This document shows positions 14,824 through 22,852 of a DNA stretch of 36,293 nt, one piece after another. Every line of letters starts with the position of its first letter. Positions within the stretch are counted from its first letter, which is position 1. The stretch is from NCBI RefSeq assembly GCF_029263155.1, contig NZ_JAJCYB010000068.1, positions 1 through 36,293 of the forward strand, read 5' to 3'. The translations under genes were made by a program, and so were the position numbers. The stretch comes from Pseudonocardia sp. (GTDB taxonomy: Bacteria; Actinomycetota; Actinomycetes; Mycobacteriales; Pseudonocardiaceae). The notes below the pieces were generated by a model. The model worked only from the letters and a program-made list of their open reading frames with translations. It did no database searches and had not been told where the DNA came from.

Positions 14824-16179
14824 ATGGACCTCACCGCCATGGGCGCGGCCGAGATCGCGGCGCGCGTGCACGACGGCTGGAGCAGCGCCGTCGACGTCGC
14901 GCGTGCCCACCTCGACCGGATCGCCGAGCGTGACGGCCGGGTCGGTGCGTTCCAGGTCGTGGACCCGCGGCGCGTGCTGTGCGAGGCCGAGGCCGTCGAC
15001 GCGCGGGCCGACCGGTTCGCCCTGCCCCTGGCCGGGGTGCCCGTGGCGGTCAAGGACTGCGTCGACGTGGCCGGCTACCCCACGCGGCACGGCTCCGCCG
15101 CCACCTCGTGCGAGCCCGCCCGCCGTGACGACGACCTGGTCAAACGCCTGCGCGCGGCCGGCGCCGTCGTCGTGGGGAAGACGCGGATGCCGGAGCTGGC
15201 GATCTGGGGCTTCACCCACTCGGCGCTGGGCACCACCCGCAACCCCCTCGACACCGATCGCGACCCCGGTGGTTCCAGCGGCGGCAGCGCCGCGGCCGTG
15301 GCGGCCGGGATGGCCGCGCTGGCGCTGGGCACCGACGGCGGTGGCTCGATCCGCATCCCGGCCGCGTACTGCGGGCTCGTCGGCCTCAAGCCCGGTACCG
15401 GCGTCGTCCCGCTCCCGGGCAGGCTCGCCGAGCACTGGTACGGGCTGTCCGAGGCGGGGCCGATCGCGCGGACCGCGCAGGACGCCGCCGTCATGCTCGG
15501 CGTGCTGCGCGGCGAGCCGGTCGAGCTCGACGTGCCCGGGCCGGCCCGGATCGCGCTGTCGCTGCGCGTCCCGTCACCGATCTCCCGGTTGCACCCCGAC
15601 CACCGCGCCGCCGCGGTCGGGGCCGCCGCCCGCCTGCGGGCGGGACCCGGTGGCGCGGCCGTCAGCCTCGCCGACCCGCCCTACCCGCGCGGGCTCACCA
15701 CCCGGTGGACGCGCCGCTGGCACGCCGGGGTGGCCAGGGACGTCGCCGCACTCGGGCTGGACCTCGCCGACCTGGAGCGGCGCACGGCCGCGGTCGCCCG
15801 CCGGGGCCGCCGCGCCCGCCCGGGCCGCCGCGCCGCCCCCGCCTGGCGCGACCGCATGATCGACTGGCTCGACGAGGGCGGGTACGACCTGCTGGTGGGC
15901 CCGGCCGTCGCCACCCCCGCTCCCCCCGCTGGCGCGTTCGCGGGCCGCGGCTACCTGCGCACCCTGCTCGCGCAGGCCCGGCAGGTGCCGTTCACGCAGG
16001 CCTGGAACCTGGCCGGGTTGCCGGCCGTCGTGGCGCCGGTGCTGGTCGAGGGCCGTGCCGTGGGGGTACAGCTGGTCGGCCGACCCGGGTCGGAGGCCGC
16101 GCTGCTGGCGGCGGCGGCCCGGCTGGAACGCCGGGTGGTCCCGATGGCAGGCGCCGCGGCCCCTCGCAGCTACGCATAG
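14824..16179 (+). CDS. Amidase signature family amidase
   Basis: A 451-residue amidase-signature enzyme. The Ser-cisSer-Lys triad is clear: Lys77 in PVAVKDCVD, cis-Ser151 in GGSSGGS and nucleophile Ser175 in DGGGSIRIPA. The start ATG has a GGTGGAGGG ribosome site. Residues about 320-345 are an Arg/Pro/Ala-rich low-complexity insert (RRGRRARPGRRAAP). The family includes GatA-like and various aliphatic or aromatic amidases, so the substrate is open. It sits between selC and selD on the plus strand but shows no known selenium link, and is probably a passenger. The 230 bases upstream, after selC, hold no other gene. Confidence 0.9.
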   Translation: MDLTAMGAAEIAARVHDGWSSAVDVARAHLDRIAERDGRVGAFQVVDPRRVLCEAEAVDARADRFALPLAGVPVAVKDCVDVAGYPTRHGSAATSCEPARRDDDLVKRLRAAGAVVVGKTRMPELAIWGFTHSALGTTRNPLDTDRDPGGSSGGSAAAVAAGMAALALGTDGGGSIRIPAAYCGLVGLKPGTGVVPLPGRLAEHWYGLSEAGPIARTAQDAAVMLGVLRGEPVELDVPGPARIALSLRVPSPISRLHPDHRAAAVGAAARLRAGPGGAAVSLADPPYPRGLTTRWTRRWHAGVARDVAALGLDLADLERRTAAVARRGRRARPGRRAAPAWRDRMIDWLDEGGYDLLVGPAVATPAPPAGAFAGRGYLRTLLAQARQVPFTQAWNLAGLPAVVAPVLVEGRAVGVQLVGRPGSEAALLAAAARLERRVVPMAGAAAPRSYA

Positions 16180-16200
16180 CACCGGCGCAGCACCGGCGCC

Positions 16201-16257
16201 CTCGGACGAGTGGGACTCTCGTCCCCCAGGTTCGGACGGGAGTCCCACTCGTCCGAG
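16201..16257. terminator. 24-bp near-perfect palindrome between amidase and selD
   Basis: Arms at 16201-16224 and 16234-16257 are complementary over 24 bases except for one G-T position, around a 9-base loop. It sits between the convergent amidase and selD stops and can terminate both. The arm contains ACGAGTGGGACT and ends CGTCC. A related palindrome lies between selA and selB at 25120-25166, so this looks like one copy of a dispersed repeat that serves as a terminator. Confidence 0.8.
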
Positions 16258-16267
16258 CTTCGGTGCC

Positions 16268-17290
16268 TCAGCGCAGCGTGATGCGGCCGGTGCCGGTGCG
16301 GACCCGGCCGATCACCGTGGCCGGGGTGCCCAGCGCCGCCACCGCGGCCGCCGCCTCGGCGGGTGCGGCGCCGAACAGCAGGCCGCCGGAGGTCTGGGCG
16401 TCGGCGAGCAGCAACACGTCGAGCTCCCCGTACCCCCCGGCGTCGACGGAGGGCGCCACCCAGTCGCGGTTGCGCCGGGAGCCGCCGGGCATCGTCCCGG
16501 CCTCGGCCAGCGCCCGTGCCCCCGGCAGGAACGGCACCGCGGCCACGTCGATCCGAGCGTCGACTCCGGACGCCACCGCCATCTTCAGCAGGTGCCCGAG
16601 CAGCCCGAACCCGGTGACGTCGGTGCAGCCCTGCGCGCCCGCGTCGACCGCCGCCCGGGCCGCGGGGGCGTTGGAGGCGGTCATCGACGCGACCGCGGCC
16701 GCGAGCAGCGACGGCGGCGCGGTCCCGGCCTTGATCGCGGTGGTGGCCACCCCGATCCCGAGTGCCTTGGTGAGCACGAGCACGTCACCGTCGCGCAGCC
16801 CGGCGTTGGTGAGGATGCGGTCGGGGTGCACCTCGCCGACGACGGCGAGCCCGTACTTGGGCTCCGGATCGTCGACGCTGTGGCCGCCGACGACGGCGAA
16901 CCCGCTCTCGGTGCCGATCTCCGCGCCTCCGGCCATCACCTCGGCGAGCATGGAGGTGGGCAGCTCCGACGACGGCCAGGCCACCAGGTTCAACGCGAAC
17001 AGCGGACGCCCGCCCATCGCGTAGACGTCCGACACGGCGTTCTGGGCGGCGATCCGGCCCCAGGTGCGCGGGTCGTCGACGACGGGGGTCAGGAAGTCGG
17101 TGGTGGCCACCAGCGCGCGGGCAGCGTCCAGCCGCCAGACGGCCGCGTCGTCACCGGTCTCGGTGCCGACGAGGAGGTCCGGATGGGCGGACGGTTGCAG
17201 CGTGCGCAGGACCTGCGCCAGCTCGCCGGGGGCGAGCTTGCACGCTCAACCGGCGCCGTGGCTGAACTGCGTGAGGCGACGGAAGGACAC
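16268..17290 (-). CDS. selD: Selenophosphate synthetase, UGA-encoded Sec at residue 15
   Basis: SelD makes selenophosphate, the selenium donor for tRNA-Sec, from selenide and ATP. The frame open from 17110 lacks the catalytic N-terminus, but reading on upstream gives a GTG at 17290 and, after an in-frame TGA at 17246-17248, RLTQFSHGAG-Sec-ACKLAPG, which aligns with RLTQYSHGAGCGCK of E. coli SelD: the Sec takes the place of the active-site Cys17 and Lys18 follows three residues on. The rest (TTDFLTPVVDD, GGHSVDDPEP, VTGFGLLGHL, DAQTSGGLL) is canonical and gives 340 residues. In-frame TAG four codons upstream leaves GTG as the only start; TAGGGT at 17297-17302 fits a leaderless promoter. Confidence 0.95.
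17220..17248 (-). promoter_or_regulatory. SECIS-like stem-loop after the selD UGA
   Basis: On the selD strand the UGA (17248-17246) is followed by seven bases, then AGCTCGCC, loop CCC and GGCGAGCT, a perfect 8-bp stem at 17238-17220. Bacterial SECIS hairpins lie within the coding region just past the UGA, with the apical loop about 15-35 bases downstream, where SelB binds. Position and shape fit; a conserved loop G would require opening the top G-C pair. It is absent as a coding necessity, as E. coli selD encodes Cys here. Confidence 0.65.
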
Positions 17291-17296
17291 CCCGCC

Positions 17297-17302
17297 ACCC
17301 TA
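17297..17302 (-). promoter_or_regulatory. selD leaderless -10 box
   Basis: TAGGGT on the minus strand, six bases before the GTG start of selD, fits the actinobacterial TANNNT -10 with transcription starting at the start codon. The same hexamer drives the divergent AhpD-like gene (17409-17414). Confidence 0.45.
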
Positions 17303-17392
17303 CGACCGGCCACCGACCGCACCGCACCGCAGCACCACCGGTGTGCACCCGGCGCGCCCGTTAGCGTCCGGTAAGGGATCAGGGACCGTCCA

Positions 17393-17414
17393 GGGGCACG
17401 TCCCCGCCTAGGGT
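17393..17414 (+). promoter_or_regulatory. Promoter and palindrome before AhpD-like gene
   Basis: TAGGGT at 17409-17414 lies seven bases before the GTG at 17422, so the message is probably leaderless. Immediately upstream, GGGG-CACGT-CCCC (17393-17405) sits in the -35/-10 spacer and could be a repressor site. The box equals that of divergent selD, so both transcription units may be controlled alike. Confidence 0.4.
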
Positions 17415-17421
17415 CATCGTC

Positions 17422-17994
17422 GTGCGCGCTCCCGTCGTCGACCCGCCCGACATCCCCCTGATCTGCGCCGACCAGGCTCCGTTGCTGGCACGTCCGTTCT
17501 ACGCCGGCGGGGACCCCGGCCCGATCGTCGCGGCGATGGCCCACGTTCCCGAGCTGCTCGAGGTCGCGATGCCGTTCCTCGGCACGGCGCTGGGCCCGTC
17601 GGGGATCGACTGGCGCACCAAGGAGATCGTGATCGTCCGGACGTCGGCGCTCGCCGGGTGCCGGTACTGCGTGCAGGCCCACACGGTCGTGGCCCTCGAC
17701 GCGGGGCTCAGCCGCGCGCAGGTCACCGCGCTGCGCTCCGAGACCCCGGTGGCCGAGGCCTTCTCCGACGCGCGCGAGCTGGCGTTGATCGACTGGGTCG
17801 ACCTGGTCGCGGGCCACGACCCGGTCCCCGACGCCGCGCGCGTGGCCGTGCGGGCCCACTTCGCCGCACACGAGGTCGTGGAGCTGACGACGCTGGTCGG
17901 AGCCACCCTGCTGCTCAACCGCTTCGCCACGGCGCTGGCCCTGCCGACCGGTACCGAGACCCTGGACCGGCTGAGCGCGGAGGGTCTGGCGTGA
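17422..17994 (+). CDS. AhpD-like carboxymuconolactone decarboxylase family protein
   Basis: A 190-residue all-helical protein of the AhpD/CMD family. The redox motif is AGCRYCVQAH with Cys80, Cys83 and His87, preceded by WRTKEIVIVRTSAL, the usual family signature. AhpD relatives reduce peroxiredoxins or act as thiol-disulfide oxidoreductases; selenoprotein versions exist in some bacteria, but this copy has Cys codons. It is the first gene of the rightward selenium operon, divergent from selD, and its stop overlaps the GTG of the radical SAM gene. A redox role in selenium reduction or in handling a reactive selenium product would fit the place but is not shown. It is not the pcaC enzyme, which is a separate shorter gene at 35766. 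Confidence 0.85.
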   Translation: MRAPVVDPPDIPLICADQAPLLARPFYAGGDPGPIVAAMAHVPELLEVAMPFLGTALGPSGIDWRTKEIVIVRTSALAGCRYCVQAHTVVALDAGLSRAQVTALRSETPVAEAFSDARELALIDWVDLVAGHDPVPDAARVAVRAHFAAHEVVELTTLVGATLLLNRFATALALPTGTETLDRLSAEGLA

Positions 17995-18830
17995 CCGCCG
18001 AGGAGGGCCCGATCGGGCTCGCGGTGGCCGCGGGCACGCTGCCCGGCCGCGTGTGGATGTACGCCAACTACCACTGCAACATCGAGTGCACCTACTGCCT
18101 CACCGAGTCCGGCCCGAAGGTCGCGCGCCGCGAGCTCGGGCGCACGGCGATGCTGGAGGTCGCCCGCCAGGCCGCCGAGCTGGGCTTCACCGGCCTCGGC
18201 GTGACCGGCGGCGAGATCTTCCTGGTCCCCGACATGCCCGAGCTGCTCGCCGAGATGTCGCAGTACCTGCCGATCGTCGCGCTGACCAACGCCACCCTGT
18301 TCCAGCGCCGGCTGCTGAGCCGCGTCGAGGTGCTCGCCGGGAAGCCGGTGTCACTGCAGATCTCGCTGGACCGGCCCGACCCCGACGTCAACGACGAGAT
18401 GCGGGCGCCGGACAACTTCGCCAAGGTCGTGGCCGCGATCCCGGCACTCGTGCAGCGCGGGGTCACCGTCCGGATCGCCACCACGGTCGAGTCGATCGAG
18501 GACGCCGAGCTCGACCGGCTGTGCGCGCTGCACCGCGATCTCGGCGTGTCCGACGACGACCACGTCATCCGGCCGATCATCGCCCGCGGCCGGGCGATCG
18601 AGGAGGGCCTCGGCGTCGCCGCGGCCCAGTCCGATCTCCCCGCCGAGCTGACGATCACCGCGGACGGGGCGTTCTGGAGCCCGTTCGGGCCCACGGTGCG
18701 CGGCGGTCGGCTCGACACCGACCTGCTGATCACCCGCACGACGCTCCCGCTGTCGGTACCCGCCGACACGTTGCTGCGCCTCGTGGACCGGCAACCCCGC
18801 GGCGCCGACTCCGCACTCAGCATCCGTTGA
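17991..18830 (+). CDS. Radical SAM protein in selenium operon
   Basis: A 279-residue radical SAM enzyme with the cluster motif CNIECTYC (Cys29, Cys33, Cys36; CX3CX2C) near the N-terminus, the GGE-type SAM motif in GVTGGEIF, and ISLDRPDPDVNDEMRAP typical of peptide- or small-molecule-modifying members. The C-terminal 60 residues (ITADGAFWSPFGPTVRGG onwards) resemble the end of SPASM-type proteins but contain no Cys, so only one iron-sulfur cluster is predicted. GTG at 17991 overlaps the AhpD-like stop (GTGA), showing tight coupling. No precursor peptide gene was found next to it, so the substrate is unknown; AhpD-like protein or a selenium metabolite are candidates by context only. Confidence 0.88.
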   Translation: MTAEEGPIGLAVAAGTLPGRVWMYANYHCNIECTYCLTESGPKVARRELGRTAMLEVARQAAELGFTGLGVTGGEIFLVPDMPELLAEMSQYLPIVALTNATLFQRRLLSRVEVLAGKPVSLQISLDRPDPDVNDEMRAPDNFAKVVAAIPALVQRGVTVRIATTVESIEDAELDRLCALHRDLGVSDDDHVIRPIIARGRAIEEGLGVAAAQSDLPAELTITADGAFWSPFGPTVRGGRLDTDLLITRTTLPLSVPADTLLRLVDRQPRGADSALSIR

Positions 18831-18898
18831 GCGTGACTACACGTGCCCGGTCCGGGTACGCCGAACCTCCCGACCCCGACAAGACGGGTGACCAGACC

Positions 18899-19450
18899 AT
18901 GTCCGATCCCACCGCCGCAGTCACCGACCGTCCGACCTCGGTCCCCGCGTCCCATCGCTCGCTGTCGCACGCCTTCGCCGTACTGCGCATCTTCTTCGGC
19001 CTGATCTGGCTGACCAACGGCCTCGCCAAGCTGATCAACGTCGGCGTCTACGACTTCGGGTTCGCCACGGCCGGCCTGCTGTGGCTCCCGCAGGCCCGCG
19101 ACATCGCCGACATCGCCTCCACCGGGACCTACCTCGGTCCGCTGGCCGCCTTCTACCAGAACATCGTGCTGCCCAACTACGGCGCCTTCGGCGTGTTCCT
19201 CACGATCGTCGAGATCATGGCCGGCCTGGCCCTGCTGTTCGGAGCACTGACCAGGGCCGCCGCGCTCGGCACGCTGCTGCTGATCGGACCGATCTGGCTG
19301 ATGTACCTGTTCTCCGGCGCCGCCCAGTACTTCTGGACCTACCCGGTCGACCTGCTGCCGCTGGCGCTGCTGGCGATCTACCCGTCGGGCCGTACCTGGG
19401 GTCTCGACGGCAGGCTCGCCGCCCGCTTCGGCGACCGCTGGCCCTTCTGA
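18899..19450 (+). CDS. DoxX family membrane protein
   Basis: A 183-residue four-helix membrane protein of the DoxX/DoxD type. Helices fall at about residues 27-50 (LRIFFGLIWLTNGLAKLI), 95-125, 130-148 and 155-172, with the conserved FxGLxWLxxGLAK start. DoxX members act in quinone-linked thiosulfate oxidation or in membrane oxidoreductase complexes; a related role on selenium or sulfur compounds is possible. It lies 68 bases after the radical SAM gene and 22 before the ABC binding protein, all on one strand. The ATG at 18899 was chosen because the upstream frame belongs to another gene; the first 25 residues are polar. Confidence 0.85.
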   Translation: MSDPTAAVTDRPTSVPASHRSLSHAFAVLRIFFGLIWLTNGLAKLINVGVYDFGFATAGLLWLPQARDIADIASTGTYLGPLAAFYQNIVLPNYGAFGVFLTIVEIMAGLALLFGALTRAAALGTLLLIGPIWLMYLFSGAAQYFWTYPVDLLPLALLAIYPSGRTWGLDGRLAARFGDRWPF

Positions 19451-19472
19451 ACCCCCGACCGCAGGAGACATC

Positions 19473-20369
19473 GTGCGTCGCACCCACCTGGCCGCGGCCC
19501 TCGCCGCCCTCGCCGTCGTCGCCACGGCCTGCGGCGGGGCCGCCGAGCCGGCCGATCGGGAGCTGGTCATCAGCGCCATCCCCGACCAGGACCCGGAGAA
19601 GCTGCAACGCCTCTACGGCGAGGTCAGCAGCTACCTCGGCGAGCAGCTCGGCGTCACCGTGGTCTACCAGCCGGTCACCGACTACACCGCCTCGGTCACC
19701 TCGTTCCGGCGCGGGGACGTCGACGCCACGTTCTTCGGCGGGCTCAGCGGCGTGCAGGCGCGGCTGCAGGTCCCCGGTTCGGTCCTGCTGGCCCAGCGTG
19801 ACATCGACGAGAACTTCCGCAGCGTGTTCGTCGCGAGCCCGGCAGCCGGGATCGCCCCGATCGCGGACGTGGCCGGGCTGTCCGTGCTGCGCGAGAGGAC
19901 GCTGACCTTCGGCAGCGAGGTCTCCACGTCCGGTCGGCTGATGCCGCAGTTCTTCCTCGACCAGGCCGGGGTGACCCCGGCCGAGCTGGCCGGGGACCCG
20001 GGCTTCTCCGGCTCGCACGACGCCACGATCGCGCTCGTCGAGGCCGGCACGTACCAGGTCGGCGCGCTGAGCGCGTCGGTGTGGGACGCCCGCGTCGCCG
20101 ACGGCTCGGCCGACCCCGCCGCGGTCGTCGAGATCTTCCGCACCCCGAGCTACCACGACTACCACTGGCTCGGCAGCCCGGACCTCGACGCCGACTTCGG
20201 GGCCGGGTTCACCGAGCGGCTGCGCACGGCCCTGCTCCGGCTCGACGGCAGCGACCAGCGCGAGACCGACATCCTGGAGCTGTTCACCGCGGGCGCGTTC
20301 GTGCCGACCGTCGCCGAGAACTACACCGACATCGAGACCGTCGCCCGCGGGCTCGGACTGCTGCAGTAG
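19473..20369 (+). CDS. Putative selenate ABC transporter substrate-binding lipoprotein
   Basis: A 298-residue lipoprotein of the PhnD-like binding-protein superfamily. The signal peptide ends in VVATAC with Cys20 as the lipid-modified residue. The mature part reads ISAIPDQDPEKLQRLYGEVSSYL, VTDYTASVTSFRRGDVDATFFGGLSGVQARLQVPGS and SYHDYHWLGSPDLD, close to the branch I know as the putative selenate ABC binding protein (TIGR04553), defined by its proximity to selD rather than by assay. Location between selD and selA supports selenium oxyanion uptake. GTG start with GCAGGAGA eight bases upstream. Phosphonate or phosphite uptake is the alternative reading, but no phn catabolic gene is here. Confidence 0.85.
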   Translation: MRRTHLAAALAALAVVATACGGAAEPADRELVISAIPDQDPEKLQRLYGEVSSYLGEQLGVTVVYQPVTDYTASVTSFRRGDVDATFFGGLSGVQARLQVPGSVLLAQRDIDENFRSVFVASPAAGIAPIADVAGLSVLRERTLTFGSEVSTSGRLMPQFFLDQAGVTPAELAGDPGFSGSHDATIALVEAGTYQVGALSASVWDARVADGSADPAAVVEIFRTPSYHDYHWLGSPDLDADFGAGFTERLRTALLRLDGSDQRETDILELFTAGAFVPTVAENYTDIETVARGLGLLQ

Positions 20370-20372
20370 CCG

Positions 20373-21170
20373 GTGCTCGTCGAGCTGCGGGGTGTCACGG
20401 TCCGCTACGGGGGACTCACGGCCGTGGACGATCTCGATCTCACGGTCGAGTCCGGCCAGCACGTCGCGGTGATCGGCCCGAGCGGGGCGGGCAAGAGCAC
20501 GATCATCCGGCTGCTCAACGCCACGGTCGCACCGACCAGCGGCAGTGTGCGGGTGCTCGACGCCGAGCTGGCCGGCGCGTCGGCCCGCGCCCTGCGCGCG
20601 GTGCAGCGCCGGATCGGCACCGTCCATCAGCAGTTCCACCTCGTCGGCGAGTTGCAGGTGGTGCACAACGTCAATGCGGGCCGGCTCGCCGAGTGGTCCC
20701 TGTGGCGCTCGCTGACCTCGCTGCTGCGCCCCCGTGACGTCCCCACCGCGCGGGCGGCCCTCGACCGCGTCGGGCTCGCCGACCGGACCACCCAGCGCAC
20801 CTCCACCCTCTCGGGCGGCGAGCAGCAGCGCGTCGCGATCGCCCGCGTACTGGTGCAACGCCCCGCCCTCGTCCTCGCCGACGAGCCGGTGGCCAGCCTG
20901 GACCCCGCCCGCGGCGCGGAGATCGTGGCCCTGCTGCACGAGGTGTGCCGCGAGTCCGGGGCGACGCTGCTGTCGAGCCTGCACGACGTGGAGCTGGCCC
21001 GGCGCGGCTTCGACCGGGTGATCGGCGTCCGCGAGGGCCGGGTGCGGTTCGACACCGCTCCCGACCGGCTGACCACGACGATGACCGACGCGCTCTACGA
21101 GCTGGCGCCCACGCCGCACCGGCCCGAACCGGGGCCGGGGCCGGGACCGCCGACCGGCCGCCGGTGCTGA
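20373..21170 (+). CDS. ABC transporter ATP-binding protein (PhnC-like)
   Basis: A 265-residue ATPase of the PhnC type. Walker A GPSGAGKS is at 35-42, the Q-loop around HQQFHLVGEL (85-94), the signature LSGGEQQR at 146-153 and Walker B LVLADEP at 166-172, followed by SLDPA and the H-loop in SSLHDVE. GTG starts three bases after the binding-protein stop and its own stop lies inside the permease start, a 7-base overlap. The C-terminal tail is Pro/Gly-rich (PEPGPGPGPPTG), probably a linker. It energises the adjacent permease for the presumed selenate importer. Confidence 0.92.
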   Translation: MLVELRGVTVRYGGLTAVDDLDLTVESGQHVAVIGPSGAGKSTIIRLLNATVAPTSGSVRVLDAELAGASARALRAVQRRIGTVHQQFHLVGELQVVHNVNAGRLAEWSLWRSLTSLLRPRDVPTARAALDRVGLADRTTQRTSTLSGGEQQRVAIARVLVQRPALVLADEPVASLDPARGAEIVALLHEVCRESGATLLSSLHDVELARRGFDRVIGVREGRVRFDTAPDRLTTTMTDALYELAPTPHRPEPGPGPGPPTGRRC

Positions 21171-22852
21171 CCGAGGCCGTCCGTCGCGAGGCCGGCCCAT
21201 CGCGCCGCGCCGTCGGCTCCCGGGCCCGCCGCCGGTGGGTGTGGGTGGCGGTGGCCGTCGTGCTCGCCGCTGCCGGTGCCGTCCTCGCGGGCGCCGCCGG
21301 TCGGGGCGAGCCGCTCGCGCGGGCGTCCGGGCTCGCGCTGGTCGGCGAGTTCTTCGCGGCGGCGGTGCGTCCCGAGCTCGCCCCCGACTTCGTCCGGCTG
21401 ACCGTGCGGGCCGCGGCCACCACGCTGGGGTTCGCGGCGCTCGGCACGGCGCTGAGCCTGGTGCTCGGGGTCGTCGGCGGGGTGCTCGCCTCGCAGACCT
21501 GGTGGCGCGCGGGCGGGCGCCACGGCGAGCTGACCCGCCGCGGTCGGCGGTGCTGGATCGGCACCCGGGGTGCGCTCGTGGTGCCGCGCGGCATCCACGA
21601 GATCGTCTGGGGGTTGTTCCTGCTCAGCGTGCTGGGCATCGAGCCGGTCGTGGCGGTGCTGGCCATCGCGATCCCGTTCGGGGCGATCACGGCCAAGGTC
21701 TTCTCCGAGATCGTCGACGACGTCGACCGCCGCCCCGCCGACGCGCTGCTCGCCGCGGGCGCGAGCCGGGCCGCCGCGTTCGCGTACGGGGTCCTCCCCG
21801 CCGCGGCGGGCGAGCTCACGTCGTACGCGTTCTACCGGCTGGACTGCGCGATCCGCAGTGCCACGGTGCTGGGTCTGATCGGTGCGGGCGGGCTGGGGTT
21901 CCAGCTCCAGCTCAGCTTCACCGCGCTGCGCTACTCCGAGATCTGGACCCTGCTCTACGCCCTGATCGCGCTGAGCCTGGTCGCCGATGCCTGGGGGGCG
22001 GCGGTGCGCGACCGGGTGGCCGGCCGGAGCGCGCGGGGCGGGCGCGACCGATTCGTCGTCGGGTCGGTCGCCGCCGCCGTCGCCGCGCTGCCGCTCGCGG
22101 CCTGGTGGGTGGAGCTCGACCTCGCCCCGCTGGTCGACGCCCGGTCCTGGGGCCTCGCCGGGGATCTGCTCGCGGCGTCCCTGCCGCCGACGCTGGGCGC
22201 CGGGCCGGCCGGGCCGGGCGGATCCGGGGCGGGCGGTGTGCTCGGGCTGGTCGGCCTGTCGGTCCAGACGCTGGCGATGTCCGTGCTCGCCATCGTGCTG
22301 GCGTTCCTCGGCGGGCTGCTGCTCGCCGGGCCCGCGGCGCGCCCTCCCGCCACCGAGCGCGCCCGCGTGCGCTCGGCCGTCGCGGCGCTGGTGCGGCTGT
22401 TGCTGGTGGTGCTGCGCGCGATCCCGCCGCCGCTGTGGGCGCTGGTCGCCCTGTTCGTGTTCGTGCCCGGCATCCTCCCCGGCGCGGTCGCGCTGGGCGT
22501 CTACACCGCGGGAGTGCTGGGCCGGCTGATGGCCGAGACGATCGAGAACCTGGACCGCCGCCCCTCGCACGCCCTGCGCTCCCAGGGCGCCTCGCCCGGC
22601 CAGGTGTTCGCCTACGGCGTGCTGCCGGCGGCGGCCCCGCGCTTCGCCGGCTACGGGATCTACCGGTGGGAGGTCACCATCCGCGAGACCGTGATCGTCG
22701 GGGTGGTCGGCGCGGGCGGGCTGGGGATGCTGCTGCAGACCCAGCTGGCACTGTTCGACTACGGCGGTGCGCTGACCACCATCGGCACCCTGCTCCTGCT
22801 GACGGTGCTGGTGGACGTGACGGGTGCCGGGCTGCGCCGCGCGGTGCGGTGA
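21164..22852 (+). CDS. ABC permease with two fused PhnE-like domains
   Basis: A 562-residue integral membrane protein holding two copies of the binding-protein-dependent permease domain. The first, at about residues 70-275, has the EAA-type loop DVDRRPADALLAAGASRAAAFAYGVLPAA; the second, at about 350-560, has ENLDRRPSHALRSQGASPGQVFAYGVLPAA. Both end with the GAGGLGFQLQ or GAGGLGMLLQ pattern of the PhnE family. One chain therefore supplies the whole translocation pore, whereas PhnE normally forms a homodimer. GTG at 21164 overlaps the ATPase end. It closes the operon; the next gene is convergent. Confidence 0.9.
   Translation: MLTEAVRREAGPSRRAVGSRARRRWVWVAVAVVLAAAGAVLAGAAGRGEPLARASGLALVGEFFAAAVRPELAPDFVRLTVRAAATTLGFAALGTALSLVLGVVGGVLASQTWWRAGGRHGELTRRGRRCWIGTRGALVVPRGIHEIVWGLFLLSVLGIEPVVAVLAIAIPFGAITAKVFSEIVDDVDRRPADALLAAGASRAAAFAYGVLPAAAGELTSYAFYRLDCAIRSATVLGLIGAGGLGFQLQLSFTALRYSEIWTLLYALIALSLVADAWGAAVRDRVAGRSARGGRDRFVVGSVAAAVAALPLAAWWVELDLAPLVDARSWGLAGDLLAASLPPTLGAGPAGPGGSGAGGVLGLVGLSVQTLAMSVLAIVLAFLGGLLLAGPAARPPATERARVRSAVAALVRLLLVVLRAIPPPLWALVALFVFVPGILPGAVALGVYTAGVLGRLMAETIENLDRRPSHALRSQGASPGQVFAYGVLPAAAPRFAGYGIYRWEVTIRETVIVGVVGAGGLGMLLQTQLALFDYGGALTTIGTLLLLTVLVDVTGAGLRRAVR

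Noticed and set aside
17110..17290. selD as a truncated pseudogene or frameshift
   Set aside because: Frame is continuous through the UGA with conserved residues on both sides, a SECIS-like stem follows, and selA, selB and selC are present, so Sec decoding explains it.
16055..17374. Long plus-strand frames across the selD region
   Set aside because: selD on the minus strand matches the family throughout; the plus-strand frames give low-complexity text and no start site.
17422..17994. AhpD-like gene as a second pcaC
   Set aside because: It has a CxxC-xxx-His AhpD motif and lies in the selenium operon; the true pcaC without CxxC is at 35766.
19473..22852. Phosphonate uptake operon
   Set aside because: The components are PhnD/C/E-like, but no C-P lyase or phosphonatase gene is near, and the position between selD and selA with the known selD-linked binding-protein branch favours selenium oxyanions. 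It remains the main alternative.
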